Source: Achromobacter piechaudii NBRC 102461 | GTDB lineage: Bacteria > Pseudomonadota > Gammaproteobacteria > Burkholderiales > Burkholderiaceae_B | NCBI RefSeq assembly: GCF_001571245.1 | Contig: NZ_BCTK01000014.1 | Coordinates: forward strand, 62,001 to 126,000 | DNA: 64,000 bases | Reading direction: 5' to 3' | Shown here: one piece after another, positions 15,268-25,794 of the stretch | Position numbering within the stretch: position 1 is the stretch's first letter | How the letters are laid out: each line of letters begins with the position of its first letter | Notes under the pieces: model-generated | The model's input: only the letters and a program-made list of their open reading frames with translations | Database searches by the model: none | Told to the model about the DNA's origin: nothing | Position numbers and translations under genes: made by a program

Positions 15268-17202
15268 ATGCCTATCGCGTTTAACCGTGTCTACCTGGAG
15301 AGCGCCGGCTACTTCATGCCGGGCGAGCCCGTGTCCAACGACGCCATGGACAACTACATCGCACCGCTGAATCGGATGTCGAGCCGCATCAAGGGCCGCA
15401 TCCTGGCCGAGAACGGCATCAAGCATCGTTACTACGCCATAGACCCGGAAGGGCAGACGGTCTTCACCAACGCCCAATTGGCCGCCAACGCCATCCGCGA
15501 CTGCCTGCGACGTGGCGACACCGACCTGGCCGCCGTGTCGATGCTGACCAGCGGATCGTCGGGCGGCGATGCGCTGATGCCGGGATTCGCCAACATGATC
15601 CAGGGGGAGCTTGCCGCGCAGCCCATGGAAACGCTGTCGGTGCATGGCATCTGCGCGGCGGGCGTGTCGGCGATCCAGGCGGCGGCGCAGGGCGTCGAGA
15701 TGGGCGGTCACGCCAGCGCGCTGGCCGTGGCCAGCGAATTGCCCTCGCGTCTGTTCAAGCGTTCGCGCTTTGCCGCGCGCGGCTACGACGCCGATTTTGA
15801 CGCGCATTTCCTGCGCTGGATGTTGTCGGACGGCGCGGGCGCGCTGCTGCTGGGCAATACGGGCCGTGCGGTGGCCGGCGCATCGCAAGGCGTCAGGCTC
15901 AAGCTCAAGTGGGTGCATCAGCGTTCGTTCTCGGGCGATTACCCCGTGTGCATGCAGCTGGGCCTGTCGGCCGACCGCCAGAAGGGCCATCTGGACTATC
16001 CGTCGTGGAACGAAGCCGAGGCCGACGGCGCGTTGTCGTTGCGCCAGGACATCCGGCTGTTGCCGCATCTGTTCGACATCGGCATCCACGAATACGCCAA
16101 GCTTGTACGCGACGGGTGGCTGGACCCGGACCAGGTCGACCATTTCCTGTGCCATTACTCGTCGGAAAAATTCATCCCCGTGGTCGAAGATCTGATGGAG
16201 AAAGCGGGCCTGGTGATCCCGCGCGAACGCTGGTTCAGCAACCTGGCATGGCGTGGCAACACGGGCGCGGCATCGATCCTCATCATGCTGGCCGAATTCC
16301 TGGAAACGCGCGAGATCAAGCCGGGCGAGCAGATCTTCTGCTACATCCCCGAATCCGGGCGCTTCATGGCGGCCTACATGCTGCTGGAGGCCGAGGCGGT
16401 GCATGCGCCTGCCGCCGCCACGTCCACGCACTCGCACGCGCAAACGCAAACGCCGCGCGAAGATGCGCAAAGCGATGACGCCGACGCCATCGCGCCGCCG
16501 CATGACCCCGACATGGCCCCGCAGGGCCTGGGCCAACTGCTGACCGAGCTGGCCGCGATCTGGCATGACTACCGCTCGCGCGTGTGGCGCACGCCCGTCG
16601 TGCGCCGGCTGCGTCGCCGCGAATTCCAGACGGCCGATTATCTGAACTGGATGGAGAACTGGATTCCGCAGGTGCGTGAAGGCAGCAAGTGGATGCGCGA
16701 AGGCGCCGCCTCGTTGACCGAGCAATACGCGCCCCTGGCCGCGCTGATCGACATGCACGCGGGCGAAGAACAGAACGATTTCCAGATTCTCTTCCAGGAC
16801 TACCGCACGGCCGGCGGCGTGGTGGACAACATCGACGCCTTGCGCCGCAACCCGGGCGGCGAGGCGCTGAACGCTTACCTGCATGGCCTGGCCGCCACGC
16901 GCGACCCGATCGGCCTCTTGGGCGCTATCTACATCATCGAGGGCACCGGCCAACGGATCGTGCCGGCGCTGTTGCCGCTGCTCAAGGCCAGCCTGAAGCT
17001 GCCGCCCGACGCGTTCCGCTTCCTGGAATACCACGGCCACAACGATGAAAACCATCTGGCGCGCTGGTTGACGGCGGTGGAGTTGGCGCTGGACTGCGAT
17101 GAAGACGGCCGCGCCGAACAACGCATCGTCGACACCGCGCGCCGCACGGCTGCCTTGTACCTGATGCAGTTCCACCACGTGATGGAGGGCGACGCCGCAT
17201 GA
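15268..17202 (+). CDS. KAS III-like ketoacyl synthase fused to haem-oxygenase-like (iron-containing redox) domain
   Basis: A 644-residue two-domain protein. Residues 1 to about 378 are a thiolase-fold ketoacyl-ACP synthase III: nucleophile Cys129 (VHGICAAGVSAI), His296 (LCHYSSEKF) and Asn331 (WRGNTGAASI) make the Cys-His-Asn set. A linker rich in Ala, Thr, His and Asp (about 379-420) follows. Residues about 424-640 resemble the TenA/haem-oxygenase-like 'iron-containing redox enzyme' fold, with metal-ligand candidates His497, Glu500/501, Glu558 (YIIEGTG), His589, Asp593 and His596 (HGHNDENH). Condensation followed by oxygen-dependent change or cleavage of the product is inferred. The start at 15268 matches the KAS III N terminus. 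It overlaps the next gene by 4 bases. Confidence 0.82.
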   Translation: MPIAFNRVYLESAGYFMPGEPVSNDAMDNYIAPLNRMSSRIKGRILAENGIKHRYYAIDPEGQTVFTNAQLAANAIRDCLRRGDTDLAAVSMLTSGSSGGDALMPGFANMIQGELAAQPMETLSVHGICAAGVSAIQAAAQGVEMGGHASALAVASELPSRLFKRSRFAARGYDADFDAHFLRWMLSDGAGALLLGNTGRAVAGASQGVRLKLKWVHQRSFSGDYPVCMQLGLSADRQKGHLDYPSWNEAEADGALSLRQDIRLLPHLFDIGIHEYAKLVRDGWLDPDQVDHFLCHYSSEKFIPVVEDLMEKAGLVIPRERWFSNLAWRGNTGAASILIMLAEFLETREIKPGEQIFCYIPESGRFMAAYMLLEAEAVHAPAAATSTHSHAQTQTPREDAQSDDADAIAPPHDPDMAPQGLGQLLTELAAIWHDYRSRVWRTPVVRRLRRREFQTADYLNWMENWIPQVREGSKWMREGAASLTEQYAPLAALIDMHAGEEQNDFQILFQDYRTAGGVVDNIDALRRNPGGEALNAYLHGLAATRDPIGLLGAIYIIEGTGQRIVPALLPLLKASLKLPPDAFRFLEYHGHNDENHLARWLTAVELALDCDEDGRAEQRIVDTARRTAALYLMQFHHVMEGDAA

Positions 17203-18095
17203 GCAAGGAACCGGATTTCCTCTCCAAACCGCACGACCCGGCCGACCCCAGCCCGTGGCTGGCCCTGTACCTGGACCGCAGCACGCCGCTGCCGGACAAG
17301 GTGAAGAAGGCCTGGCTGACCGATTCAAGCTGCGCGTCGCGCCAGTACCTGCTGCCGTTCCTGCGGCCGCTGGCGCGCGCCTTCATCATTTTGATTCAGG
17401 CGGTCAAGACCTTCCTGCCGCGCCGCTGGTCGCATTCCAAACTGCTGCACCGCATCCTGGCCTGGGGCCTGAAGCGGTTTGTGTCGCCCGAGGCCAACTG
17501 GCTGATCCTGCGCCACTTCCATCTGGGCGCGCAGGCGCTGGCGTTCATCGCCGCCAATTCGCCCGTGCCGATCACGACCACGCCGCTCAAGCCGCTGGAG
17601 ATCGATGATCTGAAAGACGAATTGTTCGTCAAGCACGACCTGAACCTCTTTAACTTCGTGATTCGCCTGAACCAGGCGCTGCGCGAAGCGGGCGTGGAAA
17701 TGCATGCGCCGGCGTCGGTTGATTTTTCGATGATCGAGGACCCACCGCTGAAATTGGAAGACATGCCGCAGGGCAAGCTGAACTTCCTCGACCTGCAAAG
17801 CGCCATCGAATTGTTCACGCCGCTGTACCAGCTGATGCTGACCGACAACGACTTCTGGCGCGCCGCCAATTCGCTGCAACTGGACGAGACCATCGGCATC
17901 TATGCGGCGAAATTGCTGGGGGCGCCGCAGCATCTGATCCTGGTCAACAACAGCCATCCGCTGGTGCCGATGTCGACATTGCGCGCCGGTTATCGGCTGG
18001 TGTTGCATGGGCTGTCGACCGAAATGCTGCACAGCCTGCTGATGGAGATGAAGGCCGCGCAGCAGGGGGCGGAGCCGCCCGCGCCCATTTCCTGA
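17199..18095 (+). CDS. Conserved protein of unknown function coupled to the KAS III fusion
   Basis: A 298-residue protein I cannot place in a functional family with confidence (possibly the DUF6999 group). It has one or two moderately hydrophobic stretches (about 55-75, ARAFIILIQAVKTFL, and 100-120, GAQALAFIAANSP) and is otherwise a mixed soluble protein with several His and acidic residues. Its ATG overlaps the stop of the preceding gene (ATGA), so the two are translated together and probably act together. No signal peptide. It could be a partner or acyl carrier/acceptor protein for the lipid cluster; this is inference from position only. Confidence 0.7.
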   Translation: MSKEPDFLSKPHDPADPSPWLALYLDRSTPLPDKVKKAWLTDSSCASRQYLLPFLRPLARAFIILIQAVKTFLPRRWSHSKLLHRILAWGLKRFVSPEANWLILRHFHLGAQALAFIAANSPVPITTTPLKPLEIDDLKDELFVKHDLNLFNFVIRLNQALREAGVEMHAPASVDFSMIEDPPLKLEDMPQGKLNFLDLQSAIELFTPLYQLMLTDNDFWRAANSLQLDETIGIYAAKLLGAPQHLILVNNSHPLVPMSTLRAGYRLVLHGLSTEMLHSLLMEMKAAQQGAEPPAPIS

Positions 18096-18137
18096 ACCCG
18101 GTGGTGGCACGGGTCGCAACTTGGTGTAGACCCTGCG

Positions 18138-18165
18138 TTACACGGAAAAAAGCCTGCGTTATATT
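18138..18165 (+). promoter_or_regulatory. Sigma-70-like promoter for the antiporter gene
   Basis: TTACAC at 18138-18143 and TATATT at 18160-18165 with a 16-base spacer. CCTGCGTTA is repeated around both boxes. It lies 89 bases before the ATG at 18254. Confidence 0.45.
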
Positions 18166-18253
18166 GCGTCCCTTGTTCGGCGAGCCGCGCCGGACCGCGT
18201 TCGCATGACGCCATGCACGCGCTGCGTGAGTCTTGATTCCGGAAGTCGTTCCT

Positions 18254-19537
18254 ATGCCTCAGCCCATTGAAGTCATCGCCACTGTTCTATTCGCCGTGGC
18301 GGTTCTTCATACCTTTTCGGTCCCCGTTTTTGCCCGTCTGGCGCATCGTGGCGGACCGCACGCTGGCTTTTGGCACCTGTTCGCCGAAGTCGAAGCCGTG
18401 TTCGGCGTGTGGGCCTTTGCGCTGATCGTGACCATGGCGGCGCTGTCCGGGCCGGCCAGCGCGGTCAGCTACATGGACACGCGCAACTTCACCGAGCCGC
18501 TGTTCGTCTTCGTCATCATGGTGGTCGCGGCCAGCCGCCCGATCCTGGAGCTGGTGGGGTTGCTGGTTCGCATCGTGGCGCGCGCGCTGCCACTGCCGCG
18601 CGAGCTGGCCACCTTCTTCGTCGTGATGGCCCTGGTGCCGCTGGGCGGCTCGTTCATCACCGAGCCCGCCGCGATGACGCTGGCCGCCATCCTGCTGCGC
18701 GATGCCTATTTCCGCACCAGCGGCCGCGCCGGCTTCAAGTACCTGACGCTGGGCGTGCTGTTCGTGAACGTGTCGATCGGCGGGGTGCTGACGTCCTACG
18801 CCGCACCGCCGGTGCTGATGGTGGCGTCCACCTTCGGCTGGGACACGACCTTCATGGTGCAGCACTTCGGCTGGCGCGCGGCGGTTGCCGTCTGCCTGAA
18901 CGCCGCGCTGTTGACCTTCATCTGCCGCAAGGCGCTGATGGAACATTCCATTGGCACGGGCGGCGGCGTCGACGCGCGTGGCGGGGCGGATTCGCGTCCG
19001 CCGGTGCCGGCCATTGTCATCCTGGTGCACCTGCTGTTCCTGGTGGCCGTGGTGCTGACCGCGCATCACCCCGCGATTTTCCTGGGCCTGCTGATGATGT
19101 TCATCGGCTTTTCCGAAGCGTACAAGCGCCATCAGAACCGCCTTCTGATCAAGGAAGGCCTGATGGTGGGCTTCTTCCTGGCCGGCCTGGTGGTGCTGGG
19201 CGGTTTGCAGAAATGGTGGTTGCAGGACCTGCTGGGCGGGCTGGAGCCGTTCGTGCTGTTCTGGGGCGCCACTGCGTTGACGGCCATCACGGACAATGCC
19301 GCACTGACCTACCTCGGTTCGCTGGTTGAAGGCACCAACGAGGCCTGGCGCTACATGCTGGTGGCCGGGGCGGTGACGGGCGGCGGTCTGACGGTGATTG
19401 CCAATGCGCCCAATCCGGCCGGTTTCGCCATCTTGAAAAACCATTTTCCCGATGGCAGCATTTCGTCCGGACGCCTGTTTCTGTCCGCGCTGGGCCCCAC
19501 GCTGATCGCGGCCATCATGTTCCTGCTTCCCGTCTAG
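18254..19537 (+). CDS. Putative Na+/H+ antiporter
   Basis: A 427-residue polytopic inner-membrane protein with about eleven hydrophobic segments. It resembles the 'putative Na+/H+ antiporter' group of the ion transporter superfamily, with conserved membrane-embedded stretches such as PLGGSFITEPAAMTLAAI, VNVSIGGVLTSYAAPPVLM and GATALTAITDNAALTYLGSL; the last, with Asp-Asn in a helix, is a likely ion site. The ATG at 18254 follows GGAAG by 8 bases; an upstream TTG is less likely. It is transcribed alone, after the lipid cluster and before a hairpin at 19561. The transported ion is not established. Confidence 0.72.
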   Translation: MPQPIEVIATVLFAVAVLHTFSVPVFARLAHRGGPHAGFWHLFAEVEAVFGVWAFALIVTMAALSGPASAVSYMDTRNFTEPLFVFVIMVVAASRPILELVGLLVRIVARALPLPRELATFFVVMALVPLGGSFITEPAAMTLAAILLRDAYFRTSGRAGFKYLTLGVLFVNVSIGGVLTSYAAPPVLMVASTFGWDTTFMVQHFGWRAAVAVCLNAALLTFICRKALMEHSIGTGGGVDARGGADSRPPVPAIVILVHLLFLVAVVLTAHHPAIFLGLLMMFIGFSEAYKRHQNRLLIKEGLMVGFFLAGLVVLGGLQKWWLQDLLGGLEPFVLFWGATALTAITDNAALTYLGSLVEGTNEAWRYMLVAGAVTGGGLTVIANAPNPAGFAILKNHFPDGSISSGRLFLSALGPTLIAAIMFLLPV

Positions 19538-19560
19538 CAGCGGCCGACTTCCCCGGGACT

Positions 19561-19597
19561 GGCGCCCCGGCGACGCGGCTTGGCCCCCCGGGGCGCC
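19561..19597. repeat. GC-rich inverted repeat after the antiporter gene
   Basis: GGCGCCCCGG and CCGGGGCGCC are perfect 10-base arms separated by 17 bases. There is no T-run, so it may be a rho-assisted end, an mRNA stabiliser or part of a dispersed palindromic family. Confidence 0.45.
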
Positions 19598-19743
19598 GCC
19601 GGACACCGACGGTTTACGAAAAACCGCTAAAATTCAAGACTTTCCCGAATTTTTTTCCGGCCCTGCCCATCCGTCGTCCCGGACCGCCCGTGTCTGTCGA
19701 TTGACGGCTTTGAATTTCCGGGCGCGCGCCTGGGAGCCTCCTG

Positions 19744-20073
19744 ATGCCCATCTACGCCTATAAGTGCAGCGCCTGCGGCCACGCCAAAGACGTCTTGCAG
19801 AAGATTTCCGATGCGCCCCTTTCGGTTTGCCCCGAATGCGGCCAAAGCACGTTTTCCAAGCAGGTGACCGCGGCTGGATTCCAGCTCAAGGGTTCCGGCT
19901 GGTACGTGACAGACTTCCGCAACAATGGTTCAGGGGGCGCTGCCGCCACGGGCGCCGCTGCACCGTCGGAAAGCGCCGCCCCGGCCGCGCCGGCTGCACC
20001 CGCTGCGCCTGCCGCGGCCGCTGCGCCGGCGGCCGCCCCGTCGGCGCCTGCTGGCGGTACTGCCGCCACCTAG
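19744..20073 (+). CDS. FmdB family zinc ribbon protein
   Basis: A 109-residue protein. Residues 1-42 are an FmdB-type zinc ribbon with two CxxC pairs (KCSACGH and VCPECGQ) and the usual MPIYAYKC start. The segment GFQLKGSGWYVTDFRN is also typical. From about residue 58 the tail is low-complexity Ala/Pro/Gly, a pattern frequent in high-GC betaproteobacterial FmdB proteins. It is 10 bases from the DUF502 gene and likely cotranscribed with it and aspS, a gene order I know from related genomes. Function is uncertain (possibly regulatory or translation-linked). Confidence 0.85.
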   Translation: MPIYAYKCSACGHAKDVLQKISDAPLSVCPECGQSTFSKQVTAAGFQLKGSGWYVTDFRNNGSGGAAATGAAAPSESAAPAAPAAPAAPAAAAAPAAAPSAPAGGTAAT

Positions 20074-20083
20074 AGCTCTCGCG

Positions 20084-20755
20084 ATGCGGATGCGCCTGAT
20101 CAAGAAGTACTTCATCACCGGCCTGCTGATCTGGGTTCCCCTGGTCATCACGGTGTGGGTGCTGGGTTTGCTGGTCGCCACCCTGGAAGGGTTCGTGCCT
20201 GGCTTTCTGTCGTCCGAATCGCTGTTCGGCATCGACATCCCCGGCTTCCGCTTCGTCCTGGTCATCGTGGTGGTGCTGTTGACGGGCGTGTTTGCGGCCA
20301 ACCTGATCGGCCGTACCATGGTGGACCAGTGGGAAAACCTGCTGGGCCGCATTCCGCTGGTGCGCTCCATCTACAACTCGGTCAAGCAGGTCAGCGATAC
20401 CGTGCTGGCCCCCAACGGTCAGGCGTTTCGCCGTGCGGTGCTGGTGCAGTATCCGCGCGCGGGTTCCTGGACCATCGCATTTGTCACCGGCACGCCCAGC
20501 GGTGAAGTGGCCAGCCTGATGCCAGGCGACCACATCAGCGTGTATGTGCCCACGACGCCGAATCCGACGTCCGGCTTTTTTTTGATGATGCCTCGCGCCG
20601 ACGCGATCGATCTTCAGATGAGCGTGGACGCGGCATTGAAGTACATCGTTTCCATGGGCGTGGTCGCCCCGACCCAGGCGTTCGCGCCCGAGGATCGGCC
20701 GGCTCCGCTCTCTCCGGCGACTGGCGTGCAAGACGCGCCGCGCGCCGATTCGTAA
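20084..20755 (+). CDS. DUF502 family membrane protein
   Basis: A 223-residue inner-membrane protein. Two transmembrane segments (about 10-30, [19 protein letters not shown], and 52-75, [20 protein letters not shown]) are followed by a soluble domain with the DUF502 hallmarks [27 protein letters not shown] and [15 protein letters not shown]. The ATG at 20084 begins [13 protein letters not shown]; an ATG two codons later is an alternative. It lies between fmdB and aspS in one probable operon. The function of the family is unknown. Confidence 0.85.
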   Translation: MRMRLIKKYFITGLLIWVPLVITVWVLGLLVATLEGFVPGFLSSESLFGIDIPGFRFVLVIVVVLLTGVFAANLIGRTMVDQWENLLGRIPLVRSIYNSVKQVSDTVLAPNGQAFRRAVLVQYPRAGSWTIAFVTGTPSGEVASLMPGDHISVYVPTTPNPTSGFFLMMPRADAIDLQMSVDAALKYIVSMGVVAPTQAFAPEDRPAPLSPATGVQDAPRADS

Positions 20756-20795
20756 CCCTTACGCTCAAACTAAGCACACAACGGAGTCATCCCGC

Positions 20796-22583
<1,788 letters not shown>

Positions 22584-22586
22584 TAC

Positions 22587-22675
22587 CCCCCCCGAGGCGC
22601 CGGGGGCGCCTCCCCCCCAAGGGGGGCGCCTCGCGGGACCGGCGGAGCCGGATCCTCGGCGGCCTCGCTTGGGGG
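22587..22675. repeat. GC-rich multi-hairpin intergenic repeat
   Basis: The stretch contains GAGGCGCC/GGCGCCTC (loop GGG, 22594-22612), CCCCCC-AA-GGGGGG (22613-22626) and CCGGC/GCCGG near 22640-22652. Long C and G runs of this type are a dispersed intergenic element in Achromobacter and Bordetella genomes as far as I know. It may end the aspS transcript. Confidence 0.5.
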
Positions 22676-22822
22676 CGGCACTTGCTTGCAGCGAATGTGC
22701 TGTTGCAGCGAAGCGGCTGAATTGGAGTAATCTGGCAAACGCCGTCTTGTTGGCGGTGCTGGCTGGGGCTGCTCCTGGGCTTGGCCAGTGGTTCCTCTGC
22801 TTTCAAAGGCGCCATCGCTTTT

Positions 22823-23689
22823 ATGTCGCTCATCCGTGTCGTCAGCTACAACATTCACAAGGGCCGTTCGGCATTGGGCCGGCGTGACTCTCTGAATGAA
22901 TTGCGCCTGGGCCTGTATGGCCTGCGCCCCGACCTGGTCTTCCTGCAGGAAGTCCAAGGCCGCAACGAGCAAAAATCCTTGCTCGACGCCCAACACGAAT
23001 CCTTGGCCGCCGCTCTGCGGCTGGACGTGGCCTATGGCCGCAACGCCATTCGACACGCCACGGATCATGGCAATGCGCTGCTATCGCGCTTTCCCATTCT
23101 TGACCACGAAAACGTCGACATCTCCGATCATCGGCTTGAGCAGCGCGGGTTGCTGCACGCGCGCATCGAAGTGGATGAACGCCCGGTGCATTGCTTCGTG
23201 GTTCACCTGGGCTTGTTCGCCGGCAGCCGTACCCGTCAGGTCCTGGCGCTGACCGAACGCATCCGGTGCATGGTGCCCGATGGCGAACCCATTTTGATCG
23301 CCGGCGATTTCAACGATTGGAACGACCGCCTGGCCCCCTTGTTCGTGCAGCAACTGGGCTTGTACGAAGTGTTTTCGCATGCACCGCGCAGCCATGGCGG
23401 TGAATTGCCCCGCCTGCGCGACTCGGTCAAGCGCCTGAGCAACGCGCTCCGCGGCTTGCCCAATGGCGGCCTGTCCGTCCTGGAGCGCACCAATCAGCTG
23501 GGCATGGAAGGCAGCGCGGGGCTGTTGCAGCCGCCGCCGCGTACCTTCCCGGCGGTATTTCCCTGGTTCCGCCTTGATCGCATCTATCAGCGCGGCTTTG
23601 CCGTGCGCAGCGCGCGCGTATTGCGCGGACGGGAATGGGCGCGGCTGTCCGATCATTCCCCCTTGCTGGCCGAGTTGGAACTTCCGTGA
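22823..23689 (+). CDS. Endonuclease/exonuclease/phosphatase family protein (YbhP-like)
   Basis: A 288-residue protein of the endonuclease/exonuclease/phosphatase superfamily, which cleaves phosphoester bonds. Motifs: RVVSYNIHKGRSA at the start (Asn), FLQEVQG (Glu metal ligand), FVVHLGLFAGSR (His), LIAGDFNDWNDR (Asp/Asn) and LSDHSPLLAEL at the end (Asp-His). The ATG at 22823 matches the domain start. Its stop overlaps the start of clsB by 4 bases; in E. coli the homologues ybhP and clsB (ybhO) are also neighbours, supporting a shared role in phospholipid metabolism. Confidence 0.85.
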   Translation: MSLIRVVSYNIHKGRSALGRRDSLNELRLGLYGLRPDLVFLQEVQGRNEQKSLLDAQHESLAAALRLDVAYGRNAIRHATDHGNALLSRFPILDHENVDISDHRLEQRGLLHARIEVDERPVHCFVVHLGLFAGSRTRQVLALTERIRCMVPDGEPILIAGDFNDWNDRLAPLFVQQLGLYEVFSHAPRSHGGELPRLRDSVKRLSNALRGLPNGGLSVLERTNQLGMEGSAGLLQPPPRTFPAVFPWFRLDRIYQRGFAVRSARVLRGREWARLSDHSPLLAELELP

Positions 23690-24897
23690 GGGCCGAGCAG
23701 GTCAAGCTGGAATGGACGGACGGCAACAGCATCCGCCTGTTGCAGAACGGCGCCGACTTCTTCCCCGCACTGTGCGAGGCCATCGACGCTGCGCGCGTCA
23801 GCGTGCATCTGGAAACCTACATCTTCATGTTGGACCGCACGGGTGTGCGGGTGCTGGAATGCCTGATGGCGGCCGCGCGGCGCGGGGTGAAGGTCAGGGT
23901 GGTGCTGGACGGTTTCGGCAGCGCCATGAGCGTGGCCGCCGTGCGCGCCCGATTGCTGGAAGCCGGCGCGCAATGCCGCATCTTCCGACCTGAGCCGCGC
24001 TGGTTCGCGCGCTTCGTCCCATCGCGCAGCCGTCTTCGACGACTGCATCGCAAGGTCACGGTGGTGGATGGCAGCATCGCGTTCATCGGCGGCATCAATA
24101 TTGTTGATGATTACGACGACCTGGATCCGACCGATGGCATCTCCGGGCCGCGCTTTGACTTCGCCGTGCAGGTTCAAGGGCCGATGGTCACCGAAGCGGC
24201 CTACGCGCAAGACCTGTTATGGGTGCGTCTGAATTGGGCGCGGCTGCGCCGTCATCCGCGCGACTGGAGCCGCATGCGGCTGACCAAGCCGCATCACACT
24301 CGCGTCAAGCCGTGCGGCACGCTGCGCGCCGCGCTGGTGTTGCGCGACAACCTGCGTTTTCGCCAGACGTTCGAACGCGCTTATCTGTACGGCATTTCGC
24401 AGGCGCGTCGCGACATCCTCATCGCCAACGCGTATTTCTTTCCGGGGCGTCAGTTCCGCCGCGCCTTGGCGAAAGCGGCTGCGCGAGGCGTGCGGGTGCG
24501 GCTGCTGCTGCAAGGCAAGGTCGAGTACCGCATGCAGTATCACGCGACGCGCTCGCTTTACGACCAGCTGCTGCGCGACGGCATCGAGATCTACGAATAC
24601 ATGCCCAGCTATCTGCACGCCAAGGTGGCGGTCATCGATAACGTGGCCACGGTGGGCTCGTCCAACCTGGACCCTTTCAGCTTGCTGCTGGCGCGCGAAG
24701 CGAACGTCGTCGTTGACGACCAGCCCTTTGCATGGGACCTGCAAGAGCGCCTGGAAACGGCCATCCGCGAAGGCGGCCGGTTCATTCGTCCGCTGGATTA
24801 CCAGCGCCGGGGCTGGCTGCGTCGCTGGGTGGATGCGGCCTCTTACACGCTGCTGCGTATTGGCGTGGCGCTGACGGGTTCGTCCGATAAGTACTGA
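23686..24897 (+). CDS. clsB: Cardiolipin synthase B
   Basis: A 403-residue phospholipase D superfamily enzyme that makes cardiolipin by phosphatidyl transfer at the inner membrane. The two HKD motifs are RLHRKVTVVDGSIAFIGGIN and YLHAKVAVIDNVATVGSSN. There is no N-terminal transmembrane pair, as expected for ClsB rather than ClsA. The start is a GTG (23686) that overlaps the preceding stop as GTGA, so translation is coupled to the YbhP-like gene; an earlier ATG at 23635 would add 17 residues inside the upstream gene. Confidence 0.9.
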   Translation: MRAEQVKLEWTDGNSIRLLQNGADFFPALCEAIDAARVSVHLETYIFMLDRTGVRVLECLMAAARRGVKVRVVLDGFGSAMSVAAVRARLLEAGAQCRIFRPEPRWFARFVPSRSRLRRLHRKVTVVDGSIAFIGGINIVDDYDDLDPTDGISGPRFDFAVQVQGPMVTEAAYAQDLLWVRLNWARLRRHPRDWSRMRLTKPHHTRVKPCGTLRAALVLRDNLRFRQTFERAYLYGISQARRDILIANAYFFPGRQFRRALAKAAARGVRVRLLLQGKVEYRMQYHATRSLYDQLLRDGIEIYEYMPSYLHAKVAVIDNVATVGSSNLDPFSLLLAREANVVVDDQPFAWDLQERLETAIREGGRFIRPLDYQRRGWLRRWVDAASYTLLRIGVALTGSSDKY

Positions 24898-24906
24898 CGC
24901 CGCGCG

Positions 24907-25776
24907 TCATCCGCGCCGCCTGACCAGCCCCAGCGCCAACGCGGTGCCAATCAGGATGATGGCAGCGCCCACGGCGATGGACGGCGTGATGCTTTCGTCC
25001 AGCAACCACGCTCCCCACACCACGCCGAAAATCGGCACCAGAAAGGTGACGCTGACGGCGGCGGTCGGACCCACGTTGGCGATCAACCGGAAGAAGATGA
25101 TGTAGGCCGCGCCGGTGCAGACCACGGCTAGCAGCACGGTGGAAATCCAGGCGGCTGCCGATGCGGGTGCTTCCGGCCAGGCGGACACCGCCATCGGCAG
25201 CAGCACCAGCGACGCCGCGATCATGCTGCCCGTGGCGCTGGCCAGCGCGTCTACGCCGGTCAGGAACCGCTTGGTCCAGTTCGCGGCGATGCCGTAGAAG
25301 ACGGGCGCGGATACGGCGGCCAGCACGGCCGGCCCGGTGCCGCCCGCCTGAAAATTGAGCTTGTCCCACACCAGCACGATGATGCCGACAAAGCCGATCA
25401 ACAGGCCCAGTGACCGCATCCACGGCAGCCGGTCCTTGAGCCACAGCCACCCGACGACGGCGCCCCACACCGGGGTCACCGCATTGGCCACCGACAGAAA
25501 CCCCGCGCCCAGCGATTGCGCGGCGTAGGCGTACAGCAGGAACGGCACGGCGGCGTTCAGCGTGCCCACCACCAGCAGCGCCTTCCAGTGCCGCGCAATC
25601 ACCGGCAGTTTGCCACGCCATATCGCGGCGGGTAGCAGGAACAGCGCGGCCAGACCGACACGAAGCTCGATCAGCGCGACGGGCCCAAAATCCTTGACGG
25701 CGACCCGCATGAACAGGAAGGAGCCGCCCCAGACCGCCGCCAGCAGCAGCAGGTCCAGCAAGTTGCGTTGACGCAT
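24907..25776 (-). CDS. EamA/DMT family transporter
   Basis: A 289-residue drug/metabolite transporter with ten hydrophobic segments formed by two EamA repeats (residues about 5-135 and 148-285). Typical features are AAVWGGSFLFMRVAVKDFGP at the start, NAVTPVWGAVVGWLWLKDRLPW in the first repeat and VTFLVPIFGVVWGAWLLDESIT in the second. It is an inner-membrane exporter of unknown solute. It is convergent with clsB (9-base gap) and 18 bases downstream of the MFS gene on the same strand, so the two exporters may be cotranscribed. Confidence 0.88.
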   Translation of the reverse strand: MRQRNLLDLLLLAAVWGGSFLFMRVAVKDFGPVALIELRVGLAALFLLPAAIWRGKLPVIARHWKALLVVGTLNAAVPFLLYAYAAQSLGAGFLSVANAVTPVWGAVVGWLWLKDRLPWMRSLGLLIGFVGIIVLVWDKLNFQAGGTGPAVLAAVSAPVFYGIAANWTKRFLTGVDALASATGSMIAASLVLLPMAVSAWPEAPASAAAWISTVLLAVVCTGAAYIIFFRLIANVGPTAAVSVTFLVPIFGVVWGAWLLDESITPSIAVGAAIILIGTALALGLVRRRG

Positions 25777-25794
25777 GGTGTGTCTCGGTGTGCC

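Noticed and set aside
15247-17328. A 693-codon minus-strand frame opposite the KAS III fusion
   Set aside because: A shadow frame rich in Arg, Gln and His; the plus strand has catalytic motifs and overlapping neighbours.
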